Shown: positions 27,882-38,228 of the stretch, one piece after another | Position numbering within the stretch: position 1 is the stretch's first letter | Layout: each line of letters starts with the position of its first letter | Origin: Rebecca billardiae RCC1528 | Taxonomy: Eukaryota; Haptophyta | Assembly (NCBI GenBank): GCA_965240325.2 | Contig: OZ251223.1 | Span: 2,418,001-2,482,000, forward strand | DNA: 64,000 nucleotides | Reading direction: 5' to 3' | The notes under the pieces: generated by a model | Seen by the model: only the letters and a program-made list of their open reading frames with translations | Told to the model about the DNA's origin: nothing | The model's database searches: none | Made by a program: the position numbers and the translations under genes

Positions 27882-30335
27882 CGGCCTCGCGGTCGGCCGA
27901 TTCGCGGCCGCGAGCGGCGCGAATCGGCGCGCAAACTCGGACAGCGCCAGCCGAGACGGGTAGCCGCCGCGCGCGACGCGCACGGCGTCGACGAGCCCCG
28001 CGCACGCGAGCTGGCGGCGCACCAGCGCGGCGTCCACGCTGCGCGCCCGCCCCGCGTGGTTGGGCTTGACGCAGCGCACAAAGTGCACCTGCGTGCCGCC
28101 CAGCAGCCCGAGCAGCTCCGCCAGCGCGTCCGAGAATGCCGCCGCCACGCCGATCAGGTGCTGTGCGCGCCCGCCGCCGCCGCCGCCGCCGGGGTCGGAC
28201 GCGGCGGACGCGTCGCGCTTGGCCGCCGCGCCGCGCCGCTTCTCGCGCCGCCGCGCCGCGCTCCCGCCTGCCGCCGCGCCGCCGCCGCCGCCGCCGCCGC
28301 TGCTCGCCGCGCGCGCGGCGCCGCCCACGTGCGAGTGCGCGCGCGCCAGCTCGGCATCGAGCCCCGAGCCGAAGAGCGCGCGCACGAGCGGCGCGCCCGA
28401 GTCGGCCATCAGCGCGGAGAGCTCGGCGTACAGCGCGTCCTTGTTCTTCGCGAGGAAGTCCGACGCGTCGTACGTCACGGGCAGCGCGTAGTGCCGCACA
28501 CCAAACAGCGGGCGCTCGGCGCGCACGCGCGGCGTGCTGAACGCCGGGTGGCGGCCGTGCCGCGCCGCCAGCTTGGTCACAAAGGACGCGCCGTCGTTCG
28601 AGGGGAACATACACTCCTCGTTGAGCAGCGGGAGGATGCCCGCCGGCCGCGCCTCGAGCAGCTCGAGCACCGCCGAGTTGTCCAGCGCGCCCAGCGCCGC
28701 CTCGGGCAGCGCCACGCCCTCCGCCTCGTACTCGGCGCGTACCCTCAGGATGGCCGCCCGGTGGAAGAGCGCGTGCAGCCTCTCGTTGGCATAGTTGATG
28801 CACAGCTGCTCAAAGCCGTTGGTGTCGAAGGCCTCGAAGCCGAAGATGTCGAGGACGTACAGCCGGCGCCCCTCGTGCCGCGCCGCGCCCCGCGCGTGCC
28901 CCGCCTCGGACAGCGCCGCGTTCAGCGCCGTCACCACGTGGTCGAAGAGGCGCGAGTACAGGGCCTTGGCGAGCGCGTCGCACGAGTCGCGCGCCTCGGG
29001 CACCGACTTGGGCACGCGGCAGACCTCGCCGCCCGCGGCGATCTGGCGCTCGCACAGCGCGCCGCCGAGCGCGGGCGCGTCGACGCGGAGCAGCCGCGCG
29101 CACGCCTCCAGCGCGCGCGCGCCCTCGGCGCCGCCGCCCTCCACCTCGGCGCGCTCGCCGTCCGCGTCTGCGGCCACAAAACCGACCTCAGACAGCCACA
29201 GGCAGGCGGCCACGACGCTCAGCAGCGCGGTGCGCGCGCCGCGCGACGGGAGCAGCCGCTCGAGCCGCGCGAGGGTGTCGTCGCACGCCGCCGCGTCGTC
29301 CAGCGCGCCGCCCTCCGCGTCGCGCAGCCCCTCCAGCCCCGCCCCGGGCAGCAGGCACGCGTACCCACCCGCACGCAGCAGCCCCAGCTCTGACAGCATC
29401 TCGTCGTCCGCCGCACGCTCGGGCGCGGCGTGCGCGCGCGGCGCGTGCGCGCGCGCGCACAGCTGGTAGAAGACGTGGAAGCTGCGCTCGCCGTGCGCGT
29501 GCTCCACCACGCGCGCCTGCTCGAGCAGGTAGTGCGAGAGCGCGCCCCCCGCCACGCGCCCCTCGCCGTCCAGGCACACCTCGATCAGCCGGCCGAAGCG
29601 CGACGAGTTGTCGTTGCGCTGCGTCTTCGCGTTGCCAAACGCCTCGAGGAGCGGGCCGCTCTCGAGCAGCTGCGCGCAGAGCGCCGCGCCGCGCGCCGTC
29701 GCCGCGCGCGCGCTCCCGCCCAGCAGCTCCGCCGCCACCGCGAAGAAGTGCAGGCACAGCTTGCACGACTCGGTCTTGCCCGCGCCGCTCTCGCCCGAGA
29801 CGACGATCGACTGCGCCTCGCCCGCGCGCATCAGCGAGGCGTACGCGACGCCGGCGACTTCGAAGAGGTGGGGGGGGAGGCCGGACGCGTCACCGGGCAG
29901 CACGTCGCGCGTGCCCAGCGCGTACGTGCGCTCGCACCGCGCGTCCCGCAGCGGCGGGATCAGCCTGAACGGGTTCACGGCGACGAGGAGGCCGCCCGCG
30001 CGCGTGTAGATGCGCTCGTGCGGCTCGCGCGAGAGGAAGCGCGAGGCGATTGCGTGCAGCGTGCACGGGTCGTTCAGCACGCTCAGCTCTCCAAGGTCGT
30101 CGGCCGTGTCCGCGTGCCTCGGGTTGGCCGCGAGCAGCTCGCGCATCGGCACGTCGCGCGCCTCGCCGTCGTCAAAGCTGACGCGCGCGCTCGACGCGGG
30201 CGTGCTCACGAGCGCTGGCACGATCTCGCCGCGCAGATAGAGCGCGCCGTCCGCCCCGCCCGAGGGGCTCTCGTACCACACGTCGTCGCCCACCTGGAGC
30301 ATCGGCGCAGCGGACGCTGCATCTGACGACGCCAT
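26949..30335 (-). CDS. Unconventional myosin heavy chain
   Basis: 1128 residues from the ATG at 30333-30335, intronless. Full motor domain: SH3-like start (VGDDVWYES), P-loop GESGAGKTES near residue 182, switch I NDNSSRFGRL near 243, switch II and relay VLDIFGFEAFDTNGFEQLCINYANERL region near 498, actin-binding/SH1 region TQVHFVRCVKPNHAG near 752, and converter to about 850. Loop 2 is expanded with poly-Gly and basic runs (residues 670-720), and another poly-Gly run interrupts the converter. One or two degenerate IQ motifs (LQATWRARRARLAFGRAR) follow near 875, then an Ala/Pro linker and a coiled coil (about 1030-1110) that could dimerise. No MyTH4, FERM, SH3 or WD40 tail is present. The class cannot be set by eye. 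Confidence 0.95.
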
Positions 30336-30675
30336 CCTCGGCCCGACCAGCGCGGGCGCCTCTTCGACCACCGCGGCGCCGCGATCGACAGTTGGTGGAC
30401 GACGTTTAGCAGGCGGCAACCTGCAGGCGGCCGCCAAAAATGGGCATCAATGGCGTCGTCGGCGTCGGGCGTCCCGGAGGCCCTCTCGTGCTGCTACTGG
30501 TGATCTTCATTTGAGACCCTGTGGTCACCACGGCTTGTGAGCAGGAGCGTGCGTTGGATACTGACACCGTCCCGCCACAGCCCGCCGATCCACCCGTCGG
30601 AGCTGACGTCAGTGCTGTCGCGTCCCTGCGCCCGAGGCTAACCCCCGCGGCGAGTGGCCTGCGGCCGTCACGGGC
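30336..30675. other. Spacer between myosin start and GAF-protein stop
   Basis: Myosin 5' flank and 3' flank of the next gene upstream. GC-rich, with no recognisable gene or repeat. Confidence 0.5.
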
Positions 30676-33600
30676 TCACGAGGTCATCTGCTTGGTGAGC
30701 ATGTCCTGGTAGATCTCGACCTGCTCGCGGTGGCGGATGTTCATGAGCGCGAGGCCGATCTGCATCGAGATGGCATTGCACTGGTGCAAGTCACGCTTGT
30801 CAAAAGGCATGCGCTCCCCGCTGCGTGGGTCGAGCTTGTTGATGAGCTGTACGGCGCCGATCACTTCGCCGTCGCCATCGCTGCGCAGCGCGCGGCGGCG
30901 GTCGCGCCGGGTGAGACAGCAAAGGTGGGTATGCAACGAGCCGGCACACGGGGGTTTGCGCGGCGCGTACTGCAGTGGGAGGCAGAGCATCGACACTGTC
31001 CGAAAGCCCGAGCCCTTGTCCACCGCCGGGTTGAAGTTGGGATGCGAGTAGCAGTCCTGCGGATGCCCGGCGCAGGGGCGCCGTCGTCAGCCAGCGCACG
31101 GCTGCACGCAGGTATCGGCTGTGATGGGAGCGGGTGCGCGCACCTCGACGAGAATGTTCTCGTTGTTGACGACCGCCAGGCCGATGACGCCGAGCCGCAC
31201 GCCCGACAGCCTGCGGCGGCAAGGGGCGACGGCGCGTGTCCGCGCGCGCGGACGCATGGTCAGCTCACCATGCGGCCGCAGGCGAGGCCGCGCGCGACGT
31301 GCTGCAGGCGCGCACTTGAGCTCGAAGTTCTTGGCTCCGGCCGCAAAGCATGACGTGAGAGTGTTGCGCTTCCAGTCGTACAGGTAAAGTGTCGAGCGCT
31401 CGGCGTGGATCAGCCGCTGGAACGTCGTCATCACGTTCTCCGTGAGCTCGTTCACGTCGGACGCGTTCATGAGCGTGAGCTGCACCTCGTTCACAATCTC
31501 CGCCTCGCGCGCCTTGGGCAGGCGCGTGCACGCGACGTTGGCGATCGTGCGGTACCAGGTGAGGAGTCGGCGGTCACGCGCGCGCAGCTGCTCGACCGCG
31601 ACGCCCTTGAGAGCCAGCTTGAACGCGAGCTTGCGCATGTGCGGGCTGCCGCCGCTGAATCCACCGCCACGCTGCTTGCGCACGTGCTCGAGCCTCTCGA
31701 TGCTGGCGCAGGCGTGCCGCGCTGCCGCCTCCACAAACACGCGCAGCTCGACGAGCGCCGGGCTGCTCGCGTCCACGTAGAGCTCTGGCACGGGCGCGAC
31801 GATGACGCTCATGACGTACCGGCTCGTCTCCACCTCGAACGGCACAAGGATGAGCGGCTGCCCCTTGACGAGCGTGCCGTCGATCGCGGGGGTGTACTGT
31901 TTGTTGCCCATCGGCCGGAAGATGAGCCGCGTCACCGGGGCATCCGAGCGCAGCATCTCCGCGACGATGCCAGTGGCGTCGGTCGCCCATGGCAACGAGA
32001 GCGGCACCGTCTCGTCGCCCTGCGTCGCGTAGCACGTCAGCGCGCCGCGCGGAGAGAGATGGTACAGTCGGATGAAGGTCTGGCCTGCGCGCTGCATCTG
32101 CTCGCATGCGGTCACGAGGCGCGCGTGGATGACCGCCTCGGTGTCGCCCGCGCTCGACGAGCTGAGCAGCCAGACGAGGGCCTGCAGCTTGCGAGCCGTG
32201 GCCTGCTGCGGCAAGGTCCACGATGCGACGGTCTGCTCAGCCACGCTCGGGAGCAGAAAGTGCTCGTCGGCCGCCAAGGCCACGGCCAGCATGGCCGCCA
32301 CGTTGGTGTTGCCACCCACCGTCGACGGGATGGCGACTGCCGAGCGCGACGACTGTGCGCGCCCGAGCTTCGATTTGGACGGGCTTGACGGTCCGCCCGT
32401 GCCCACGCCCGACGTGACTTGCGCATCGGGCGTCGACGTCTTGCGCGCGCCGGCTTGGGCGAGCTCCTCCCCCCTGCTATTGCCCCGCTTCAGCTTGGAG
32501 GGTGGGCGCGGCACGGCGTCGCGCTTTGGCGGCGCCTGCTCTGAGTTGACCCGCCGCGGCTTGTTCGATCCCGAGCGGGTCGGCGGCGTGGCGGCGCGAT
32601 CGTTCGGCGACTCAGGCTGGGCCTCGGTCGCATGCTCAGCGCTGCTCTCGCCGAGCTCAAAGTCGACTTGGCCGCGTGCGGCCAGGCCGGCCCCCGCGTC
32701 GCCGGTCGCCGATGCGTCCGACCGCTCTCCGGCGTCGTGTTTGTCCAGGATGCCATCATCACCTGAGTGCGTGCCGTCCTCCGTCGCGAAGCTGGGCTCG
32801 ACAGACGACGTAGGCTCTGCGGGCGGCGAATCATCGCTGCGCGCCTTTCGCGAGGGCTCAGATGGCGGCACCGTGGTCGCGCGATGCTGGCGTGCCGACT
32901 CCGGCTGCGCGGCGGCGCTCGGCTGCGCTGCCGGCGGTGCTGCGACCGGTGTCGGGGCCGGCAGTGCAACCGGCGCCGCGCTCGGCAGCGTGACCTGGTG
33001 CGTATCCGCCGAGGGGAGTGGTGGCACCCGATGCAGCGCGGCTGGAGGGAGAGCCGGCGGTGCCACCGGCGGTGCGGTCAGTGGTCCAATGGCCAGCTCG
33101 AGCGGCAGTGGGCTGATCATATCTGCCTCGGAGGACCATCCAGTGCGCTCGTCGTCGATCGCGTGATGGTGATGGACTGGCTGCAGGCCGCCCCCGCCCA
33201 GCGTGATCCCGACCGGCATACCGCGGTCGATGGGCTGTATCGTGCGATCCTGGCCGAGCTGCGAGTTCGACGGCCCCGAGGCCAGCGCACTCGCCCGTGC
33301 GTACCTGACGTGCTCGCCTGCGGAGCTTGTCATCGGCCGGTGCTCCTGCTCGTGCCCCGCGACTGAGGGGCGGAGGGGAGCAGTCGACGGCCGTTCTGAT
33401 GGCGACCGTCGCTCCGAGACGGCTGCCGGATCGACGTGGTCGCCGTGTAGCGCCCAGCTGTGCCATTGCGCGCGAATGTTCTCCATCCGCTGCCGCGCTG
33501 CGCCCACGTCGAAGCTCGATGATTCGGAAAGGAGCTCGTCCGTGAGCCTGAACAGCTCGGCGATGAGCTCTCCCACCTCGCCCATCCCACCTTGCAGCGC

Positions 33601-33873
33601 ATCGCGGCCTCCGGGGATGGCGAGGAGTGTCGAGAGCTCTCTCGAGGCAGTGCCGTTCAGGCATCGGACGATGCACCGGTTCGCCCGCACATTCAGCCGC
33701 AGCTGGTGCGTGTTTGCGCCCGACCAGAGGTACGACGCCTTGCTGTAGCCGGTCTTTGGGTCGCGGAACGCGAGGCTCACGTCGTTTGGCGGCGAGAGCG
33801 ACTCCCAGCGAGTCGCGCGCATGCGGCGAACGCGAGGACCAACGGGAGACAGACCCGCCGTGCTGCCGAGCAT
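30676..33873 (-). CDS. Two-GAF-domain protein, four exons
   Basis: Exons (minus): 33873-31316, 31210-31144, 31056-30971, 30880-30676; introns of 105, 87 and 90 bp with donors GTGCGC, GTGCGC and GTACGC and CAG acceptors. Joined, they give 971 residues and restore a GAF domain: NVMTTFQRLIHAERSTLYLY, NFELKLSGVRLGVIGLAV, SHPNFNPAVDKGSGFRT, VSMLCLPLHDGDGE, VIGAVQLINKLDP and LHQCNAISMQIGLALMN. This is the GAF arrangement of cyclic-nucleotide phosphodiesterases and cyclases, but no catalytic domain is attached. A more diverged GAF-like region lies at about residues 540-740. The N-terminal 450 residues are mostly disordered Pro/Ser-rich sequence. Start: first ATG of the frame; the tyrosine-recombinase element ends 98 bp upstream, probably within the promoter. 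Confidence 0.7.
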
Positions 33874-33999
33874 GACGCGCGCCCTCCCCTCAGGAGCCGA
33901 CCTCGGTAGCTCGATCTCGCTTGCCAAGTGCGGGCCTGTTACGCGTGCCCCATGGAAGACTTCTGCAGGTTTGCCCACAGTCAGTTAAGACCATCAGTT

Positions 34000-34163
34000 G
34001 CCATAAGCTACGCTCTTTAAGTGTACGCCCTCCCAGTGGGAGGTATGGCCCCGGCACGCGGGCTATTCCCGCGTGCGCACAGCCATAAGCTACGCTCTTT
34101 AAGTGTACGCCCTCCCAGTGGGAGGTATGGCCCCGGCACGCGGGCTATTCCCGCGTGCGCACA
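34000..34163. repeat. 82-bp tandem repeat, two copies, inside the retroelement end
   Basis: Copies 34000-34081 and 34082-34163 begin GCCATAAGCTACGCTC and contain the small dyads CCTCCCAGTGGGAGG and CACGCGGGCTATTCCCGCGTG. The unit overlaps the last bases of repeat B2. It separates B2 from A2. Confidence 0.9.
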
Positions 34164-34194
34164 CAGACCCAACAGAGGGGTGGGAGAGGCCGGG

Positions 34195-34510
34195 TGACGC
34201 GTGTGGATCCTCACAGGAGCCACACAAGTCAACAGAGTGGGAGGTGACCAAGTTTTTGGCCCCCTCCTCGGGCGGAGCACGAGCGCGCCGCGCCGTTGGC
34301 GACGGCACGCGCCGCGCCGGTGCACCGGCGCGCTTAATAGCAGCGCGCTCCGTCGAGCACTCGCGACGAAGCAGCCGGCGCACGGCGCAGCGGGCTGGCC
34401 GATGGCGGCGGCGGCCATGCATGAACCTCGGCCGCCATCGGGAAAACCCGTGCTCACCGCCCGGACCACGATGACGATGCAAACCCATGGAACAGTGAGT
34501 GACAGAGCAT
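34195..34510. repeat. Split direct repeat A2 of the retroelement
   Basis: 316 bp starting TGACGCGTGTGGATCC and ending GACAGAGCAT, repeated at 39481-39796 (offset 5286). It contains a 20-bp palindrome CGCGCCGGTGCACCGGCGCG and is directly followed by B1. Confidence 0.9.
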
Positions 34511-34544
34511 TTGCCCACAGTCAGTTAAGACCATCAGTTGCCAT
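34511..34544. repeat. Split direct repeat B1 of the retroelement
   Basis: TTGCCCACAGTCAGTTAAG... through GTTGCCAT, repeated at 33971-34004 (B2, the outer end). The stop codon of the recombinase ORF lies inside it. Confidence 0.9.
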
Positions 34545-35622
34545 GAAGAAGAGACCTCGGGGGCGGCGCCGGTGCCAGCCAGCCGAAGAGCCGCCAGCAC
34601 GCGTCGTCAGCGATGCACGTCGGGTCGATGTAGTCGTGCACCGCAGCCGAGCGGATCGACCAGCCACCCATGTGGCAGATCTTGTCGAGCACAACATTGA
34701 TCGCGCTCGACGCGCTCGCCGCGCCCTTGCGCGCCGAGTGAGACGTCCACTTCTGCCCCAGCGGCGCGCGTGCCCCGAGGTGGTGCAGGACGAGCTGCAG
34801 CCACTCGTCCAGCACGGGAGCGCGGAAGCGGCGCCCGCGCTCCCACGGCAGCGCAAAGTAGCTCGCGCCGGGAGCCGCCGGCCCGCGCAAGCGCTCCCAC
34901 GTGCGCAGCAGGCGCTGCACGTCCGGCAGCGCGCCCTCCGGAATGCGGATCACGCGCGAGTGCCGCCGGTGCGAGCGCCCCTTCTCGCGCACGTTGACGA
35001 GCGCGATGCCGCCGTGCTGCGTGTCGATGTCGGAGCAGCGCAGCGCGGCGCCCGTGTCCGAGCGCGCGAACCAGACGAAGTTGAGCACCACCGCGACCGC
35101 AGCGCGGAAAAGCTGCGCAGGCCGCGGATCGCGCGCGGAGACGCGCACGCGCGCACCCAGCGCCCAGTCGAGCGCCTCGGAGACGACGCGCGCCGGGAGG
35201 TACACCCGCTCCGCGGCGCGGCCGCCCTGCAGCTGCCGATTGGCGAGGCCCCGCCGAAAGCGGGTCACCGCCGGGCCGATCGCGGGCCGCTCGAGCAGCA
35301 AGTCGCGATGCACCGCGTTGATCGCGGAGAGGTACGGCTGCAGGCTGTCCGCCGCGACCGTGCCGCGCGCGCCAATGTGCGCGAGGTAGCGCAGCACCGT
35401 CGCCGTCGAGGCAGGCAGCGCCGCAGGCGAGTCCGCCTGCGACGCGCACCACGCCTCAAAGGCCGCCCAGTGACGGCCGTATGCGCGAGCCGAGCTGGAC
35501 TGCAGGCTGGACGCGAGCGTGTCCAGCACGAACGCCGTTTGCGGCGTGTCGCCCAGCTGCGCCGCCCACGCGCGAGCGGCCGCCGCCGCCCAAGGCACGC
35601 GCGGGGCAGGCCCCGCCACGTG
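34534..35622 (-). CDS. Tyrosine recombinase of the DIRS-type element
   Basis: The recombinase occupies the last ~360 codons of a very long frame; the upper limit is set where recombinase-like sequence begins (HVAGPAPRVPW). N-terminal core-binding part: SSARAYGRHWAAFEAWC, LPASTATVLRYLAHIGA. Catalytic domain: WFARSDTGAALRCSDI (first Arg), EKGRSHRRHSRVIRIP (beta-strand Lys region), WTSHSARKGAAS (H-x-x-R), MGGWSIRSAAVHDYID (Trp/His position and nucleophilic Tyr). All expected residues are present. There is no ATG near the start; the frame is -1 relative to the upstream RT ORF, so frameshifting from it or a spliced or internal start must be assumed. The stop at 34534-34536 lies in repeat B1. Confidence 0.85.
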   Translation of the reverse strand, partial: HVAGPAPRVPWAAAAARAWAAQLGDTPQTAFVLDTLASSLQSSSARAYGRHWAAFEAWCASQADSPAALPASTATVLRYLAHIGARGTVAADSLQPYLSAINAVHRDLLLERPAIGPAVTRFRRGLANRQLQGGRAAERVYLPARVVSEALDWALGARVRVSARDPRPAQLFRAAVAVVLNFVWFARSDTGAALRCSDIDTQHGGIALVNVREKGRSHRRHSRVIRIPEGALPDVQRLLRTWERLRGPAAPGASYFALPWERGRRFRAPVLDEWLQLVLHHLGARAPLGQKWTSHSARKGAASASSAINVVLDKICHMGGWSIRSAAVHDYIDPTCIADDACWRLFGWLAPAPPPRSLLHGN

Positions 35623-35630
35623 CGGCGGGG

Positions 35631-38228
35631 TCACCCGCGCCGCCGCAAGCGGAACACCGCGAGCGGCGCGAGGTGCGTCGCCCGCATGACCCGCGGCGAC
35701 GCCGCCGGGTGCACGTCCACCGAGCTGCTGGCCGGCAGCAGCACGAGATCGGCAGCGAGCTCGAAGAGGCGCTGAAACCAGCTTTGCGCGGGCCAGTACG
35801 GCGCGACCACCGTCGCGTCGGGGCGCTGCTCCTCGAGCAGCTGCGCGACCTGGTCGAGCAGCCGCGTCGGCGGGAAGACGTAATTGTTCTCGCCGCGCCA
35901 ATCGCGCGAGAAGGCGTTCACCGCCTCGACCGCGCCGCCCGCCGGAGTCAGCGCGTTGCAGCGCGCGAGCAGCCGATTGTCCGGCGCCGCGAAGCGATCG
36001 ATCGTGTGCGGCCCCCAGCGGCGCTCGAGCGCCGCAAAGGCCGCCGGGCGCAGCGACGTCTCGTCCTCCGCGCGCAGCCGGCTGAGCGAGTCCGCCCCGA
36101 CGTTGTCCTCGGAGCGGATGTACTCGACCCGCAGGTCGATGCCCTCCGAGTCGAGTAGCCACCAGACGCGGCGCAGCAGCCGCATCAACTCGCGCGAGCG
36201 CGACGTGCCCGCCGTGAGGATCTGCCGCACCGCCTGGTTGTCCTCCCATAGGAGGACGGCGCGCCCACGCAGGCGCGAGATGAACGCGTCGAGCGAGCGC
36301 TGTACCGCGAGAAGCTCGAGGTACGTGATGTGGTGGCCTCGCTCGCGCGGCGTCCAAAACCCGTGCGCGGGCACGGTCTCCTCCAGCATGCCGCCCCAGC
36401 CGCGGCGGCTCGCGTCGCAGTGCAAGGTGACCTCGGCCGGCGAGCGCCAGATCGCCCGGCTCACCGCCGCGGTGGGCAACGCCGCCCACCAGCGGAGGTC
36501 GCGCAGTGCCTGCCGCGTGAGCCGCACGAGCGAGCCCCACGACGCGCGGGACGCGATGACCGTGTGCAGCTCGCGCAGGTAGAAGCGCGCGGCCGGGCAC
36601 GCGAGGTGCACCGACTGAGCGCGGCCCACCAGGCAGGACAGCCGGATCGCCGAGACGAGCCGGCGGCGGCTCGCGGCGACGCAGAGCAGCTCGCGAGCCT
36701 GGGCTGCGATCTGCTGCTGCTTGCGCGGCGGCACGAGGAAGAGGCCGCGCGCGGTGTCCACCTCGATGCCGAGGTGCTCGAGCCGCTGCGTCGGCTCCCA
36801 GAAGCCCTTGTCCGGATGGCGGACAAGGCCGAGCCGGTCGAGCAGCTGCTGGACGAAGCGCCGACACGCGAGGCAGCTGTCGCGGGAGGGGGCGACGATG
36901 AGGAAGTCGTCCACGTACGGCAGCACCCGCATCCCGCGCGCCGCCGGATCGCGCCGTCGGACGCGCCGCAGCAGCGCGCGCGCCGCCGCGCTCAGCGCGC
37001 CCGCGCGCTGAGCCACGCGCGGCGCCGCGCGCGGCGCGCGCAGCTGCTGCACCATCACGCGCATCACCTTGGTGAAGACGTATGGGCTGAGGTTCCAGCC
37101 GAAGGGCAGCGCCGCGCACTGGAAGTAGCGCGGCGCGCCGTCGGGCCCCGGCAGGCTGAACGTGAAGTAGCGCCGGTGCTCGGGATGGATCCCGATGGCG
37201 TGGTATCCATCCTGCAGATCGAAGGATAGCATCCAATCGCCTCGACGCGCGAGCCGCTGCAGCCGCCGGAGGGACTCGTAGCGGCAGCTGGCCGGCGCGC
37301 ACCACTCGTTCAGCGCGCGGAGGTCGACCACCAGGCGCCACTTGGGTGGCGCCCCGGGCGGGGTGGGCTTGGGCACGAGGAAGGCCCGGCTCACGTGCGA
37401 GCGGCACTCCGCCGGCTCCCACGCGCCCGTCGCCAGGCAGCGCGCGGTCTCCTGCTCGAGGAAAGCGAGCTGCTCGGGCGTCGCGTCCGTCAGGCTCTCG
37501 CCCAAGTGGAAGGGCGGAGGCGGCCGCCCGCGAAGCCACGGGCAGCGCACGCCCTCGCGCAGCCATCGCAGCACGCGCGGGGACGCGCCGGCACGCTGCC
37601 ATTCGGACAGCTGCCGGCGGACGCGGTGGCGCAGCTTGGGCGAGCTGCGCACGGCCGGCGGCGGCGTCGGGGCGCGCCGCGCCGGCGGGGATGACGAGTC
37701 GCCACCGTGGGCGAGCTGCGGCCCGCCCATGCGGGCGGGCCAGGAGCCGGCCCCCGACGACGGGGGTCGGCTCCGCCGGTCGGGCGGGCGCGATGTCGCG
37801 TCCGCCCGCTCGCGCGCCCGGAAGGCCGGGCGCGGAGTCGGCGACCGGCCGCGCGCGCGCGCGCTCCCAAGTGGGGAGTCGCCCGCGCGCGCGCGCGGCC
37901 GGCGGCGAGGGGGCGGCGCCGGCCCGGCGTCGCGCCCCAGTGGGCGCGCACGTCGGGGCAGCGGGGGAGGCGGCGGCGAGCGATCGCCACCGCCACCCCC
38001 GCCACCGCGCCGCGCCGGCGGGCCCCCTCGCCGCGCCTCACTTGCGAGAGGCGCGCTGCGCGCCGGCGGCAGCGCCCCTGCCGCCGCCGCCGGCCCCACG
38101 GCCCGAGCCGCCGCCGCCGCCGCCGCCACCGCGGCCGCGGAGGCCGGAGCCGCGACCCGCGCCGCCGCCGCCGTGGCGTCCGCCGCCGCCGCCGAGCTCC
38201 GAGTGCGCGCCCGTGTCCGAGCCACCAT
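35631..38228 (-). CDS. Reverse transcriptase-RNase H of the DIRS-type element
   Basis: 865 residues from the ATG at 38226-38228. The first 200 residues are Ala/Pro/Arg low complexity overlapping the Gag C terminus in another frame. RT motifs: SRAFLVPKP, KWRLVVDLRALN, LSFDLQDGYHAI (first Asp), CAALPFGWNLSPYVFTKVMR, LPYVDDFLIVAP (DD pair). Then RNase H: VTLHCDASRRGWGGML, ITYLELLAVQRSLDAF, LLWEDNQAVRQIL and EYIRSEDNVGADSLSR. The C-terminal 130 residues (RWGPHTIDRFAAPDN, VVAPYWPAQSWFQRL) match the extension found after RNase H in DIRS/PAT elements. All acidic catalytic residues are retained. The frame is +1 relative to Gag. Confidence 0.9.
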   Translation of the reverse strand: MVARTRARTRSSAAAADATAAAARVAAPASAAAVAAAAAAARAVGPAAAAGALPPARSAPLASEARRGGPPARRGGGGGGGDRSPPPPPLPRRARPLGRDAGPAPPPRRRPRARAGDSPLGSARARGRSPTPRPAFRARERADATSRPPDRRSRPPSSGAGSWPARMGGPQLAHGGDSSSPPARRAPTPPPAVRSSPKLRHRVRRQLSEWQRAGASPRVLRWLREGVRCPWLRGRPPPPFHLGESLTDATPEQLAFLEQETARCLATGAWEPAECRSHVSRAFLVPKPTPPGAPPKWRLVVDLRALNEWCAPASCRYESLRRLQRLARRGDWMLSFDLQDGYHAIGIHPEHRRYFTFSLPGPDGAPRYFQCAALPFGWNLSPYVFTKVMRVMVQQLRAPRAAPRVAQRAGALSAAARALLRRVRRRDPAARGMRVLPYVDDFLIVAPSRDSCLACRRFVQQLLDRLGLVRHPDKGFWEPTQRLEHLGIEVDTARGLFLVPPRKQQQIAAQARELLCVAASRRRLVSAIRLSCLVGRAQSVHLACPAARFYLRELHTVIASRASWGSLVRLTRQALRDLRWWAALPTAAVSRAIWRSPAEVTLHCDASRRGWGGMLEETVPAHGFWTPRERGHHITYLELLAVQRSLDAFISRLRGRAVLLWEDNQAVRQILTAGTSRSRELMRLLRRVWWLLDSEGIDLRVEYIRSEDNVGADSLSRLRAEDETSLRPAAFAALERRWGPHTIDRFAAPDNRLLARCNALTPAGGAVEAVNAFSRDWRGENNYVFPPTRLLDQVAQLLEEQRPDATVVAPYWPAQSWFQRLFELAADLVLLPASSSVDVHPAASPRVMRATHLAPLAVFRLRRRG

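Noticed and set aside
26814-29393. 859-codon plus-strand frame across the myosin gene
   Set aside because: It is the antisense of the myosin motor domain with Arg/Ala/His-rich composition and no motifs.
33871-33978. Longer N terminus for the GAF protein reaching into the retroelement repeat
   Set aside because: There is no ATG in that extension, and it would be encoded partly by the inserted element's end.
34534-37602. A 1022-residue recombinase
   Set aside because: Only the last ~360 codons are recombinase-like; the upstream part of the frame is a shadow of the RT-RNase H gene.
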